From: Salmonella enterica subsp. houtenae serovar Houten
GTDB taxonomy: Bacteria > Pseudomonadota > Gammaproteobacteria > Enterobacterales > Enterobacteriaceae
Assembly (NCBI GenBank): GCA_900478215.1
Contig: LS483478.1
Location: 1,488,001 to 1,552,000 of the forward strand
DNA: 64,000 nucleotides
Direction of reading: 5' to 3'
In this document: one piece after another, positions 43,155-52,212 of the stretch
How the letters are laid out: every line of letters starts with the position of its first letter
How positions within the stretch are numbered: position 1 is the first letter of the stretch
Notes under the pieces: model-generated
The model's input: the letters and a program-made list of their open reading frames with translations, nothing else
Told to the model about the DNA's origin: nothing
Database searches by the model: none
Made by a program: the position numbers and the translations under genes

Positions 43155-46085
43155 TTAAACCGTTAATTCCACAGGAACCAGTATCTGAGGTCTGAATAAA
43201 GTGGTAATTAATTGTTCAAACTGTGCTTCGCCCTTCAGACCTAATAAAATTTCTCTGGATCTTTCTGAGATTGGGGCTGATTTAATACTCCAGAGAATAG
43301 ATAAAGCAAGACCCATATGAATATCATTAATATGAAAGAGCGTATCGCTGACATTTTCTGCGACAACCTGCTTACTAAATGCTTTTGCATCTTTGCGTGC
43401 TATATCATCTCCACCCAGTAGGGTAACTAACCTTTCTGATAGTTTTCTCTCCTGAAATTTTAATGTGTTATTAAGAACCATATGCGCCTCAGCCATATAG
43501 GGACTTTTTTGTTTGGCTTTGTCTAGCGATACTTCATGAACGTGTTTTCCAAAACGACTGCTGCCCTTCAGCAATTTAATTCCTTTAACCGAAAGGGCGA
43601 AGAAAGCGAATCCGGTATTAGCAAGTTGCACAACATCAGCATTAGTCGTATGGGTGGTATCAAATATCTTCCTTCTTTTTATTAACTCATCCCGACTTAA
43701 AAAAGTTGTTTCTAATGTTTCTGGGTTGGTGATATGGGCATTGGTATGATGTATCATTTGAAATTCAAGTTGCATGAATCTTTGAAAAAATGCTTTTTCT
43801 TCCGGGCTCGCTTTTCCCAGCCTTTTTTTTAAATTACGGATGTTTCTGGAGCTTACTGCATGCATGCCGAGAATTGAATCAGGGGTATCAAGCAACACAT
43901 TTTTTGCCTTTTCTGCAGACCAGAGTTTACCCGTCGCCATTTTTTCATAGACTTTGCTGACTTCCTGATATTGCTTCTCAGAAAGTTTGGCTTTCTCAGC
44001 GCTACCTGATGCTGTTGGGGCGAGCCCTTCGGCATCTGAAAGTGTCAGGGGATTATTTCTCACCATCCGGTATAAATTCAGACCGTCGATCTCCCGCCCC
44101 GGGTCGGCTGCTGTCCAGCGACACAGCCAGGGGGCGTAATAGCGGTAGCCGTAGTAATACAACCCGGTGCCGTCGCGTTCTTTACCGGAGTAGCGAATCA
44201 CTTTATAGCTGGCTTCCAGTTCACTGCGTGCCGCCCACACCGCGGTACCGCCGAAAGGATAGTATTCTTCCCGGCTAATTTGCTGACCATCAGCATCCAG
44301 TTCCAGCGATGCTGAGCCGATATTGTCGCAAAGACTCCAGCGTAACTGATTGTTATCAATACTATCCGGTTTACCTGACTCCCAGTGCAATATCCGTACG
44401 CCGGCACGGCCCGCTTGACCCGTTAAGGTATGAAGTTCTTGCGATGTTTTTACTGAAATAACCCTGTTACTCTCCACAGACTCCTGCCAGCTTTGCCGTA
44501 GCTCAAGACCCGGCAGGTAGCGTACTTCATCTACAGTCCAAAGCTGCTGGCTGGTATTCGTCAGGGTACGGGTCTGCTTACGTACGCGTCTGTTGCCGCT
44601 ATATTGATAAATTTCCCGATCATTCTGTGTCATATCCGTGGCGCTGCGGCAAAGTAGCACTACCGTCTGCAGGTTATTACTGCCGTCCCAAAACATGTTA
44701 TTACCGGATGAAGAAGCCGAAATCTGTAACTGCTTCAGGTTGCCATTGTTATCGAACCATTGGTTTATCTCATCTGAAGCCTGCGCTCCACTGTCGTTCA
44801 TTTGTACGCTGCGGTTTGATGTCGCCTCTGTTATCATCATTCGCGTATAGTTTCCGGCCCCCGCATGAACCTGTGACTGCAGGTTGCCGCTGTCATCCCA
44901 GCGCCAGGTGCGGGTGTAGTTTACATACTGACTGTTGTCCGTGGGGATGGGCGTCAGTGCGGCAGGTAAACTGTTCCAGGGCATGATGGTGTTCCCGGCG
45001 TTTTCCCGCCCCGTGGCTTCCAGCAACTGGTAGAGAGCGTCATAGCTGAATTCTCTCAGCCCGTCAGTGACCTGGTTTTGGTAGTAGCGTGTTGTTATCT
45101 GGTTATCTGTAATCGAGGTGACATTTCCTGTATTGTCGTAACCATATACCAGTGACTGAAGTACTGTGTTATCACTGCGTTGTGCGGCCAGTGTTGATAG
45201 CCATTGCGTTTCAGGCTCATAGCCGTATGTCGTGGTTACGCCGTTGCTTGTTTTCTCTTCTAAAACCTGACTTGCGGCACTCCAGGTGATATGTTCCAGT
45301 AACGTTTTTTTAGTTTCACCATCCAGTTTTATGGCCTGACTTGTTATTTTTCCGCTGACATCATAGCGCCAGATCTGTTGGTGTCCCATGGCGTCGGTTC
45401 TGTTTAGCGTATTGGCGACAGCATCCGCTTGTTGTGACGTCGTATAGATCTCCGAATCCAGAAGACGCTTTCTGTTCGTGTCGTCAGCAGGCCAGTTTGG
45501 CGCTATATCACCTGACGCCAGGAATTGCTGCGATATTTGCAAGGTTGCTCCGCTCAACGCGACAGAATGGATGATTTGCAGGCCGCTATCATCATACTGC
45601 CGTACAGGCAGGCCTTTCAGATTATCGTCCTCCAGACCTTTATCACCATATTCAGTTATCCGGCTGACGCGTTTTTCCCCACCTTTTGGCTGCTCCCTTG
45701 TCTGTACCGACCGGCCCAGTTCATCGTAGGTCTGTTCTTGCGTGGTGCCCCGACCATCAGTGAACCACACCAGACGAGCCGCGGCATCAAAAAGCGTGAC
45801 CAACCATCCGCTGTCAGTGCTCTCCCTTTTGATTACCTGTCCGGCAAGAGATGACATATTGCGCAAATTTGCCGTCACGCTCCGGTTATTTAGCCATGCT
45901 GAAAATAACCTGGGATCACGTTTTTCTTGCACCAGGCTATCATCAGTATGGTCGCTGTGGTTAACCAAAAGACGTCGTGGAACAGACGCTTTTTCACGGT
46001 TCCAGTTTAGTATACGTACGGTAAACCCCCGATTATCATTAACGTTGATAACCGGAGTGCCCGCAGCAACTGTTACAGTGCACAT
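43155..46085 (-). CDS. Tc toxin TcC subunit with OspC-like C-terminal domain
   Basis: A 976-residue TccC-type protein. Residues 1 to about 688 are the Rhs-repeat shell that closes the TcB-TcC cocoon, ending in the conserved RNNPLTLSDAEGL; the family autocleaves after this Gly-Leu (Leu688). The remaining 288 residues are the toxin. They do not match the other two TcC tails. Recognisable stretches (TTHTTNADVVQLANTGFAFF, HINDIHMGLALSILWSIKS, FRPQILVPVEL) resemble, by memory, the catalytic part of Shigella OspC effectors (arginine ADP-riboxanases). The start MCTVTVAAGTPVINV follows a GAGGAATG Shine-Dalgarno. It has its own 278-bp upstream region after the terminator of the next TcC gene, so it is a separate transcription unit. 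Confidence 0.9.
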   Translation of the reverse strand: MCTVTVAAGTPVINVNDNRGFTVRILNWNREKASVPRRLLVNHSDHTDDSLVQEKRDPRLFSAWLNNRSVTANLRNMSSLAGQVIKRESTDSGWLVTLFDAAARLVWFTDGRGTTQEQTYDELGRSVQTREQPKGGEKRVSRITEYGDKGLEDDNLKGLPVRQYDDSGLQIIHSVALSGATLQISQQFLASGDIAPNWPADDTNRKRLLDSEIYTTSQQADAVANTLNRTDAMGHQQIWRYDVSGKITSQAIKLDGETKKTLLEHITWSAASQVLEEKTSNGVTTTYGYEPETQWLSTLAAQRSDNTVLQSLVYGYDNTGNVTSITDNQITTRYYQNQVTDGLREFSYDALYQLLEATGRENAGNTIMPWNSLPAALTPIPTDNSQYVNYTRTWRWDDSGNLQSQVHAGAGNYTRMMITEATSNRSVQMNDSGAQASDEINQWFDNNGNLKQLQISASSSGNNMFWDGSNNLQTVVLLCRSATDMTQNDREIYQYSGNRRVRKQTRTLTNTSQQLWTVDEVRYLPGLELRQSWQESVESNRVISVKTSQELHTLTGQAGRAGVRILHWESGKPDSIDNNQLRWSLCDNIGSASLELDADGQQISREEYYPFGGTAVWAARSELEASYKVIRYSGKERDGTGLYYYGYRYYAPWLCRWTAADPGREIDGLNLYRMVRNNPLTLSDAEGLAPTASGSAEKAKLSEKQYQEVSKVYEKMATGKLWSAEKAKNVLLDTPDSILGMHAVSSRNIRNLKKRLGKASPEEKAFFQRFMQLEFQMIHHTNAHITNPETLETTFLSRDELIKRRKIFDTTHTTNADVVQLANTGFAFFALSVKGIKLLKGSSRFGKHVHEVSLDKAKQKSPYMAEAHMVLNNTLKFQERKLSERLVTLLGGDDIARKDAKAFSKQVVAENVSDTLFHINDIHMGLALSILWSIKSAPISERSREILLGLKGEAQFEQLITTLFRPQILVPVELTV

Positions 46086-46318
46086 TATTTCATTCCTCAG
46101 TAATATGACGCTCGTTAGTAATGCATCATGTCAGCATGGCAAAATAAACATTGGGATTATGCTAAATAAGGAGATGATTGTTGCAATAACAGCACATCGT
46201 ATGGCGGGGATGAGGAGGATGAATATCAGGAGAGTGAACATTAAAAATGTGGGATTGATAGTCGCTTCAGTGAGAGATAAAGAATGCAGCGCATTGTGGT
46301 TAATGTCAGACATTCTTT

Positions 46319-46350
46319 AAAAAGTCTCATTCCCGCAATGGGAATGAGAC
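46319..46350 (-). terminator. rho-independent terminator between TcC genes
   Basis: GTCTCATTCCC-GCAAT-GGGAATGAGAC (46324-46350) followed, on the minus strand, by TTTTT. It ends the tcaA-tcaB-tcB-TcC-TcC transcript. The gap 46086-46318 to the next TcC holds no convincing gene and presumably its promoter. Confidence 0.88.
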
Positions 46351-46363
46351 AGGACATGAAGGC

Positions 46364-49251
46364 TCAGGCGGCTTTACTACAGCCAGCGCCAGGATCTAAT
46401 GGTCTTTGGCGAGGAGTGGTAGAGTGAACCGGCTTGGGTGGGGCGCTCCGGGAGAATAAATATTCTCTTTCATCTCTATTGCAATAAATATTGGGTACCC
46501 GTACTCCATATCCTCCTTTGAAGGTCTCGATATGTTTACCAAACAAACTGGCAATATTCTGACTTTCTGATGTTGCAGTGAATCTACCGGGCCGAACTGA
46601 TGGCAACGTCGTGGTTCCCCGATAGAGTGTTTTATTTATTAATGTGGCGTTACTCTTAATATACTCATCAAGAAGTTTGGCAAGTTCTTCGCCAGTTTTA
46701 CCATCAAGTTCATAGATGCCGTTCGCCACGCCTTTATGTGCGTTTTGCTCAAAAAAATCATGCCGGTCTCTGCTTGCATTTGGGTCTCTGTTTAATTTTC
46801 TTATATGTTTAACCACTTTGTCAGCGTTCAGTCTCTCTTTGGGGGAGGCGTTTTGTATCAAGTGGGATTGTGCTGCCCAAACATAGAGTATTGCTTTTTT
46901 CCCATTCACGGCAGCTGCCTGGGCTGCTTGAGCTTGTGCTGCTTTATTTGCACTCATGGCTTTCTGCCAAGATTCAGGTGGAAGGACATATTTTGACTGT
47001 TGATACATGACGTGAAAAAGAATATCTATAACGCTTTCGCTTTTTAAGGAATATGTACTGGCGCGTGAATGGTTGGTGAGAACGAAGCGTTTCATGTCAG
47101 GAGTATTTTTTTGATATTTTCCACTTTTCAGCGCACTGTCATATAAATGTTCAAATTCTGCGATTTCCTCCTTCGTCAACACTAATTTAGGCATTAATCC
47201 ATCAACATCTGTCAGCGTGAGCGGATTATTTCTCACCATGCGGTACAAATTCAGCCCGTCGATTTCCTGGCCCGGATCGGCTGCTGTCCAGCGACATAGC
47301 CAGGGAGCGTAATAGCGATAGCCGTAGTAATATAAGCCCGTGCCGTCACGCTCCTTGCCGGAATAGCGGATCACTTTATAACTGGCTTCCAGTTCACTAC
47401 GCGCCGCCCACACCGCTGTGCCGCCGAAGGGATAATATTCTTCGTGGCTGATAATCTGCCCCTGAGCATCCAACTCCAGTGAGGCCGCGCCGCTACTGTC
47501 ATCCACGCTCCAGCGCACCTGATCATTGTTAATACTGGCAGGTTTTCCCGATTCCCAGTGCAACACCCGGATGCTGGCGCGTCCGGCCTGGGTTGTGATG
47601 ACATGCAATGCTTCGGTAGCCGCTTGTGGCGTAATGGTGTCGCCGTTGATCGTTTCCTGCCAGTGGCGTCGCAGCTCAAGGCCCGGCAGATAGCGCACTT
47701 CGTCCACCGTCCACAGATTGCTGTCGGTTTTCGTCAGGATACGGGCCTGTTTACGTACACGTACCCCGGCGCTGTACTGGTAGATTTCACGGTCGCTTTG
47801 TTGAATGTCACCTTTGCGGTCAAGAAGAATCACTGCCTGCAGATGGTTGCTATTATCCCAACGCATATTGTCAGTCGTCGTGGCAGACGTTGGTAACCCG
47901 CGAAGGTTGCCACAAGGGTCGAACCCCGCATCCGTATCATCCGCAGTCAGGGAGTTGCTGCCGTTTTGCAATAAGCTGCGGTTGGACTGCGTGCTTATCA
48001 CCATTGTCCGGGTAAAGCTGGCGGCACCAAGGTGGGAGAATGAGCTCAGGTTGCCGCTGTCATCGTACTGGTATGAGCGGGTATAGCTAAGAGTCTGGTT
48101 ACTGTCAGTGGGAATGAGCGTGGGCAGCTCAGCGTACGGGACTTGCGTATTACTGGCATTCTCGCGTCCGCAGGCAGAGATAAGCTGATACAGCGCGTCA
48201 TAGGTAAATATTCGGTCGCCAGAGGTAGACTGGTTTTGGTAGTAACGTGTACTGACAGTACTGTCGGTGATGGATGTTCTATTCCCTACTCGATCATAAC
48301 CATACGTCAAATCCTGAAGCACGCTGCTATCGCTACGGACAGCATGAAGATTATGCAGACGTAAAGTCTCTGGTTCATAACTGTAGGTCGTTGTCAGACC
48401 GTTTCCGATGATTTCTTCAGCGATCAGCCCTACGGGGTTACAGGTAATGCGTTCCAGCAGAGTGAGCGAGGTAGTTTGTCCGGCCAGTTTCAGGGTCTGG
48501 CGGCAGATAGTGCCGCTGACGTCATAAAATGCCGCCACTATGTTGTTCTGTGCATCTGTGCAGCTAATGGGGGCGCCGGCAGCATTCGCCACAGTCGTGG
48601 AGACAAAGCCGCCGGCTTCCAGTAAGGCGTCACAGGCGGTGTCATTTTCCGGCCAGTCAGGCTTACCTTCAGCATCGTTGAGAAAGCGTTTTGTTTGCTG
48701 TAAAACGGCACCGCTAAGGGCAATCGCATTGATGGAAAGTAGCCCGCCATCATCATACTGGCGTACACAGACACCACGCAGATTGTTACGGTAAGCATCC
48801 TCAGAGGAGGCAACAGCATCGCCATACTCTTTACGCCAGGCGGTACGGAGTGTATCACCGGCAGCCTGTTCAGTACCTGAAACTGGACGGCCCAGCGCGT
48901 CCCAGGCATGAGTCTGGATAGTACCGCGAGCGTCAATGCCCCATGCGACGCCGCCTGCAGCATTAAAGATCATCACTTGCCAGCCGCTATCGGTGCTGTC
49001 GCGCTTTAGTATCTGGCCTGCCAGTGACAGCCTGTTGTGCAGGTTCGGCACTGCCGTATTGTTTTTCTGCCAGGCAATAAAGCGGCGGGGATCGCGGTCC
49101 AGGGTGGTTCGGCTGGATACCTCCAGTTGAGAATGAGATAGCAAAAGGCGCAACGGATGCAGGTCGGATTCACGATTCCAGTTAAGCGTGCGTACGGTAA
49201 TGCCGCGGTTATCGCAGCTGTAATCACCGGCGTTGCGGTTGATAGCGTCAT
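46364..49251 (-). pseudogene. Tc toxin TcC subunit with ADP-ribosyltransferase tail, N-terminal frameshift
   Basis: A TccC-type gene. From the ATG at 49251 it reads MTLSTATPVITA, then loses one base near 49217 relative to both paralogues. In the shifted frame it continues CDNRGITVRTLNWNR and stays open for 929 codons from a TTG at 49153. No ATG or GTG exists upstream in that frame, so it is disrupted unless frameshifting or a TTG start rescues it. The Rhs core ends at TDVDGL (about residue 653 of the open part). The 276-residue tail carries an R-S-E ADP-ribosyltransferase pattern: Arg in LYRGTTTLP, Ser in FTATSES, and Glu-x-Glu in RDEREYLF. It lies 18 bp after the preceding TcC gene. Confidence 0.85.
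47206..47293. repeat. 88-bp direct repeat at core-toxin junction, copy 1
   Basis: Identical to 50175-50262 over all 88 bases by eye. It encodes the end of the Rhs core up to the Asp codon before the cleavage site; homology continues past it on the core side and stops abruptly at the toxin side. Confidence 0.9.
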
Positions 49252-49269
49252 AAAAATACCTCTATAAAA

Positions 49270-52212
49270 TTAGTGGACTGATGCCGGTTTTATTCGGGAG
49301 ACGGGGAATACTCGTCGCTGGATTTCAGCAGAATTCACCCGTGGCCAGCTCACCTCTGGCATTGCGCCGCTAAAATCCAGTAATGACTCCTGCCAGCCTG
49401 ATTTCGACAAGCTCTGTTTATAGCGTGTATATAAAGATTTTGTTTGTGTATCGCCGGCTTGTGAGTAATAAAGTAAACTAATAAGGTTTGCTATATTATC
49501 CGCCCCCGTTAAAGGTGTGTTATTCGGCTGGTTGGCATATTGCCGCAATTTTTTCGTACTCTTTCCATCAAATTGACCAGGAAACGGTACTGTTTGTGAA
49601 TTACAATAATCTTTGGTTTTTAAAACGAGATGGGTCATTTCATGAATGATTACTGTGGCGATATCATATAAATGTCTTTTCCCTGTCTCCTCGTAATTGA
49701 TATATATACTGATATTTTTTGTGGTATCATATAAAATGTGTTCATTAGATCCGACGCATGCTGCAGCATTTTTGGGTGTATAAGGATCTTCATTAATGTT
49801 ACGGAATGAGTTTTCATTTAATGCCGCTGCAGCCTGATCCATTTTCTCTAAGGCATCTTTTAATATTTTTATTGTTTCCTTTGAATCATTTCCCATATAG
49901 TCTTTAATAAGAGATCTGGTTTCATTGTTAATCTCATTAGGCTTTTTTGTGCTGCTGGATGGATTATTATTCAATGGATTCCATCGCTCCCATACATTCT
50001 GTAGGTACGCCCACCCGCTATTTTGGGGTACCACTCTGGCATTGCCTTCCAGTGCCTGGCGTGCGTCACTAATTTGCGCTCTGACAATATTTATAAGGGT
50101 AGGGACAAGTGATTTAAAACGTTCTTCAGACGCGGAAGGTTGTGCAGAGTTACCTCCCGGCGCCAGGCCTGACTCATCTGTCAGCGTGAGCGGATTATTT
50201 CTCACCATGCGGTACAAATTCAGCCCGTCGATTTCCTGGCCCGGATCGGCTGCTGTCCAGCGGCACAGCCAGGGAGCGTAATAACGATAGCCGTAGTAGT
50301 ATAAGCCAGTACCGTCACGCTCTTTGCCGGAATAGCGGATCACTTTATAACTGGTTTCCAGTTCACTACGCGCCGCCCACACCGCTGTGCCGCCGAAGGG
50401 ATAATATTCTTCGCGACTGATAGTTTGTCCCTGCGCATCCAGTTCCAGCGCATAAATATTATCGCTTATCTGCCAGCGAGCCTGGTCATTATCAATGCTG
50501 TCAGGTTTGCCTGTTTTCCAGTGCAGCACCCGGATACCGGCGCGTCCCGCCTGGGTGGTTATCACATGCAGCTCTTCAGTAGCCTCCTGCGACGTGACGG
50601 TATCGCCGGTGATGGTTTCCTGCCAGTGCCGCCGCAGCTCAAGGCCCGGCAGATAGCGCACTTCGTCCACCGTCCACAGATTGCTGTCGGCTTTCGTCAG
50701 GATACGGGTCTGTTTGCGCATGCGCATCCCGGCGCTGTACTGGTAAATCTCCCGGTCGCTCTGCTGGATGTCGCCGTTACGATCAAGAAGGTTGACCGTT
50801 TGTAGATGATTACTGGCGCTCCAGATGAGTGGATCGGAGGCTGTGGCGGACACCTGCAGATTCAGTAGGTTGCCGCAGGCGTCGAACCCCGCATCAACGT
50901 CATCCGGCGTCAGCGTTCCGGCGTCGTTTTGCAACCTGCTGCGGTTAGACACATCACTTATCGCCATGGCGCGGGTAAAGGACGCGGCGCCCTGGTGAGA
51001 GAGGGAGAGCAGATTACCGCTGTCATCATAGCGATAGGAACGAGCATAACCGACGGTTTGATTGCTGTCTGTTGGGATAGGCGCGGGCAGAATAGCATAC
51101 GGGGCGGTAGTATTACCGGCATTCTCGCGCCCGGTTGCCTCCAGCAATTGATAGAGCGCGTCATAAGTGAACTCCCTCAGTCCGTCGGTTTGCTGATTCT
51201 GGAAGTAGCAGGTCGCAATAGTGTTATCAGTAATTGAAATTAAATTGCCAGTATTGTCGTAGCCGTAGTCCAGATCCTGAAGCCGAATACTGTCGGCGCG
51301 CAGTGCGCTCATCGCCGAGAGACGCTGTGTTTCAGGTTCATAGCGGTAGGTTGTGGTCACGCCGTTACCGCTATTTTCCTCCAGAATCTGGCTTGCGGCA
51401 CTCCACACAATGCCCTCAAGCAGGGTCTGTTTTTTACCATCCGAAAGTGTCGCATACTGGCTTTTTACATGGGAGCTGACGTCATAACGCCAACTCTGCT
51501 GATTCCCCATTGCATCGGTCTGGATCAGGCTATTACCGCGCGCATCGGCAGATATTGTCGAAAGATAAATCTTATCCTCCAGTAGCGCCTGTCTGCCGGC
51601 GTCATCCTCCGGCCAGTCAGGCTGCGCTTGCGCAGATAAGAGGAACTGTTGTGTCTGGCGGATAATTGCTCCACTCAGCGCCACCGATTCGACAGTCTGC
51701 AGGCCGCTATCATCCCAGCGCTGTACGCATAATCCGCGCAGGTTGTTTTTCTGCGCGTTGGCATCCGCAGAGCCCGTATCCGTGTATGCGTGACGCCAGC
51801 TTATCCGGAATGCCTCGCCTTTGAGTTGCTCACTGCCGCTTTGCGGACGACCCAGCGTATCGTAAGCCTGCGTATGTACGGCGCCCCGACTATCAATGGA
51901 CCATGCAGCGTGGCTGGCTGCATCAAAGCGCGTTACCTGCCAGCCGCTATCAGTACTGACGCGCTTTAGCACCTGACCTGTCAACGATGCCATGCAGGAC
52001 AGGTTCGGCAATGCCGTATCGTCTTGCCGCCAGGCGGCGAAACGGCGAGGATCTCGCTGTACGGTGGCCCGGCTGGCCGTGTCCAGCCGGGTGTGGGTAA
52101 CCAGAAGTCGACGAGGACTGTCTTTATCCACGCGGTTCCAGTTAAGGGTACGAATGGTGATACCGTGGTTATCACATACGGCAATCACCGGGGTGGCGAT
52201 TGCTAAAGTCAT
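49270..52212 (-). CDS. Tc toxin TcC subunit with zinc-metallopeptidase tail
   Basis: A 980-residue TccC-type protein starting MTLAIATPVIAVCDNHGITI. Its ATG overlaps the TcB stop (ATGA), so it is coupled to TcB. The Rhs core ends at TDESGL (Leu683). The 297-residue tail contains HExxH as His857-Glu858-Met-Thr-His861 in VIIHEMTHLVLKTKDY, followed by an Asp-Tyr-Cys and by GADNIANLISLLYYSQ. This order (HExxH, then Asp, then xADNxA) resembles aspzincin (M35-type, lysine-specific) endopeptidase domains seen in polymorphic toxins. The tail is a candidate protease effector released inside the host cell. Target unknown. Confidence 0.92.
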   Translation of the reverse strand: MTLAIATPVIAVCDNHGITIRTLNWNRVDKDSPRRLLVTHTRLDTASRATVQRDPRRFAAWRQDDTALPNLSCMASLTGQVLKRVSTDSGWQVTRFDAASHAAWSIDSRGAVHTQAYDTLGRPQSGSEQLKGEAFRISWRHAYTDTGSADANAQKNNLRGLCVQRWDDSGLQTVESVALSGAIIRQTQQFLLSAQAQPDWPEDDAGRQALLEDKIYLSTISADARGNSLIQTDAMGNQQSWRYDVSSHVKSQYATLSDGKKQTLLEGIVWSAASQILEENSGNGVTTTYRYEPETQRLSAMSALRADSIRLQDLDYGYDNTGNLISITDNTIATCYFQNQQTDGLREFTYDALYQLLEATGRENAGNTTAPYAILPAPIPTDSNQTVGYARSYRYDDSGNLLSLSHQGAASFTRAMAISDVSNRSRLQNDAGTLTPDDVDAGFDACGNLLNLQVSATASDPLIWSASNHLQTVNLLDRNGDIQQSDREIYQYSAGMRMRKQTRILTKADSNLWTVDEVRYLPGLELRRHWQETITGDTVTSQEATEELHVITTQAGRAGIRVLHWKTGKPDSIDNDQARWQISDNIYALELDAQGQTISREEYYPFGGTAVWAARSELETSYKVIRYSGKERDGTGLYYYGYRYYAPWLCRWTAADPGQEIDGLNLYRMVRNNPLTLTDESGLAPGGNSAQPSASEERFKSLVPTLINIVRAQISDARQALEGNARVVPQNSGWAYLQNVWERWNPLNNNPSSSTKKPNEINNETRSLIKDYMGNDSKETIKILKDALEKMDQAAAALNENSFRNINEDPYTPKNAAACVGSNEHILYDTTKNISIYINYEETGKRHLYDIATVIIHEMTHLVLKTKDYCNSQTVPFPGQFDGKSTKKLRQYANQPNNTPLTGADNIANLISLLYYSQAGDTQTKSLYTRYKQSLSKSGWQESLLDFSGAMPEVSWPRVNSAEIQRRVFPVSRIKPASVH
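50175..50262. repeat. 88-bp direct repeat at core-toxin junction, copy 2
   Basis: Second copy of the block at 47206-47293, at the equivalent position in the neighbouring TcC gene. A third, diverged copy lies near 44040-44120 in the first TcC gene. Confidence 0.9.

Noticed and set aside
46131..46313. 60-codon hydrophobic minus-strand open frame between TcC genes
   Set aside because: It looks membrane-like but lacks a clear ribosome binding site and lies in the probable promoter region of the next TcC gene.
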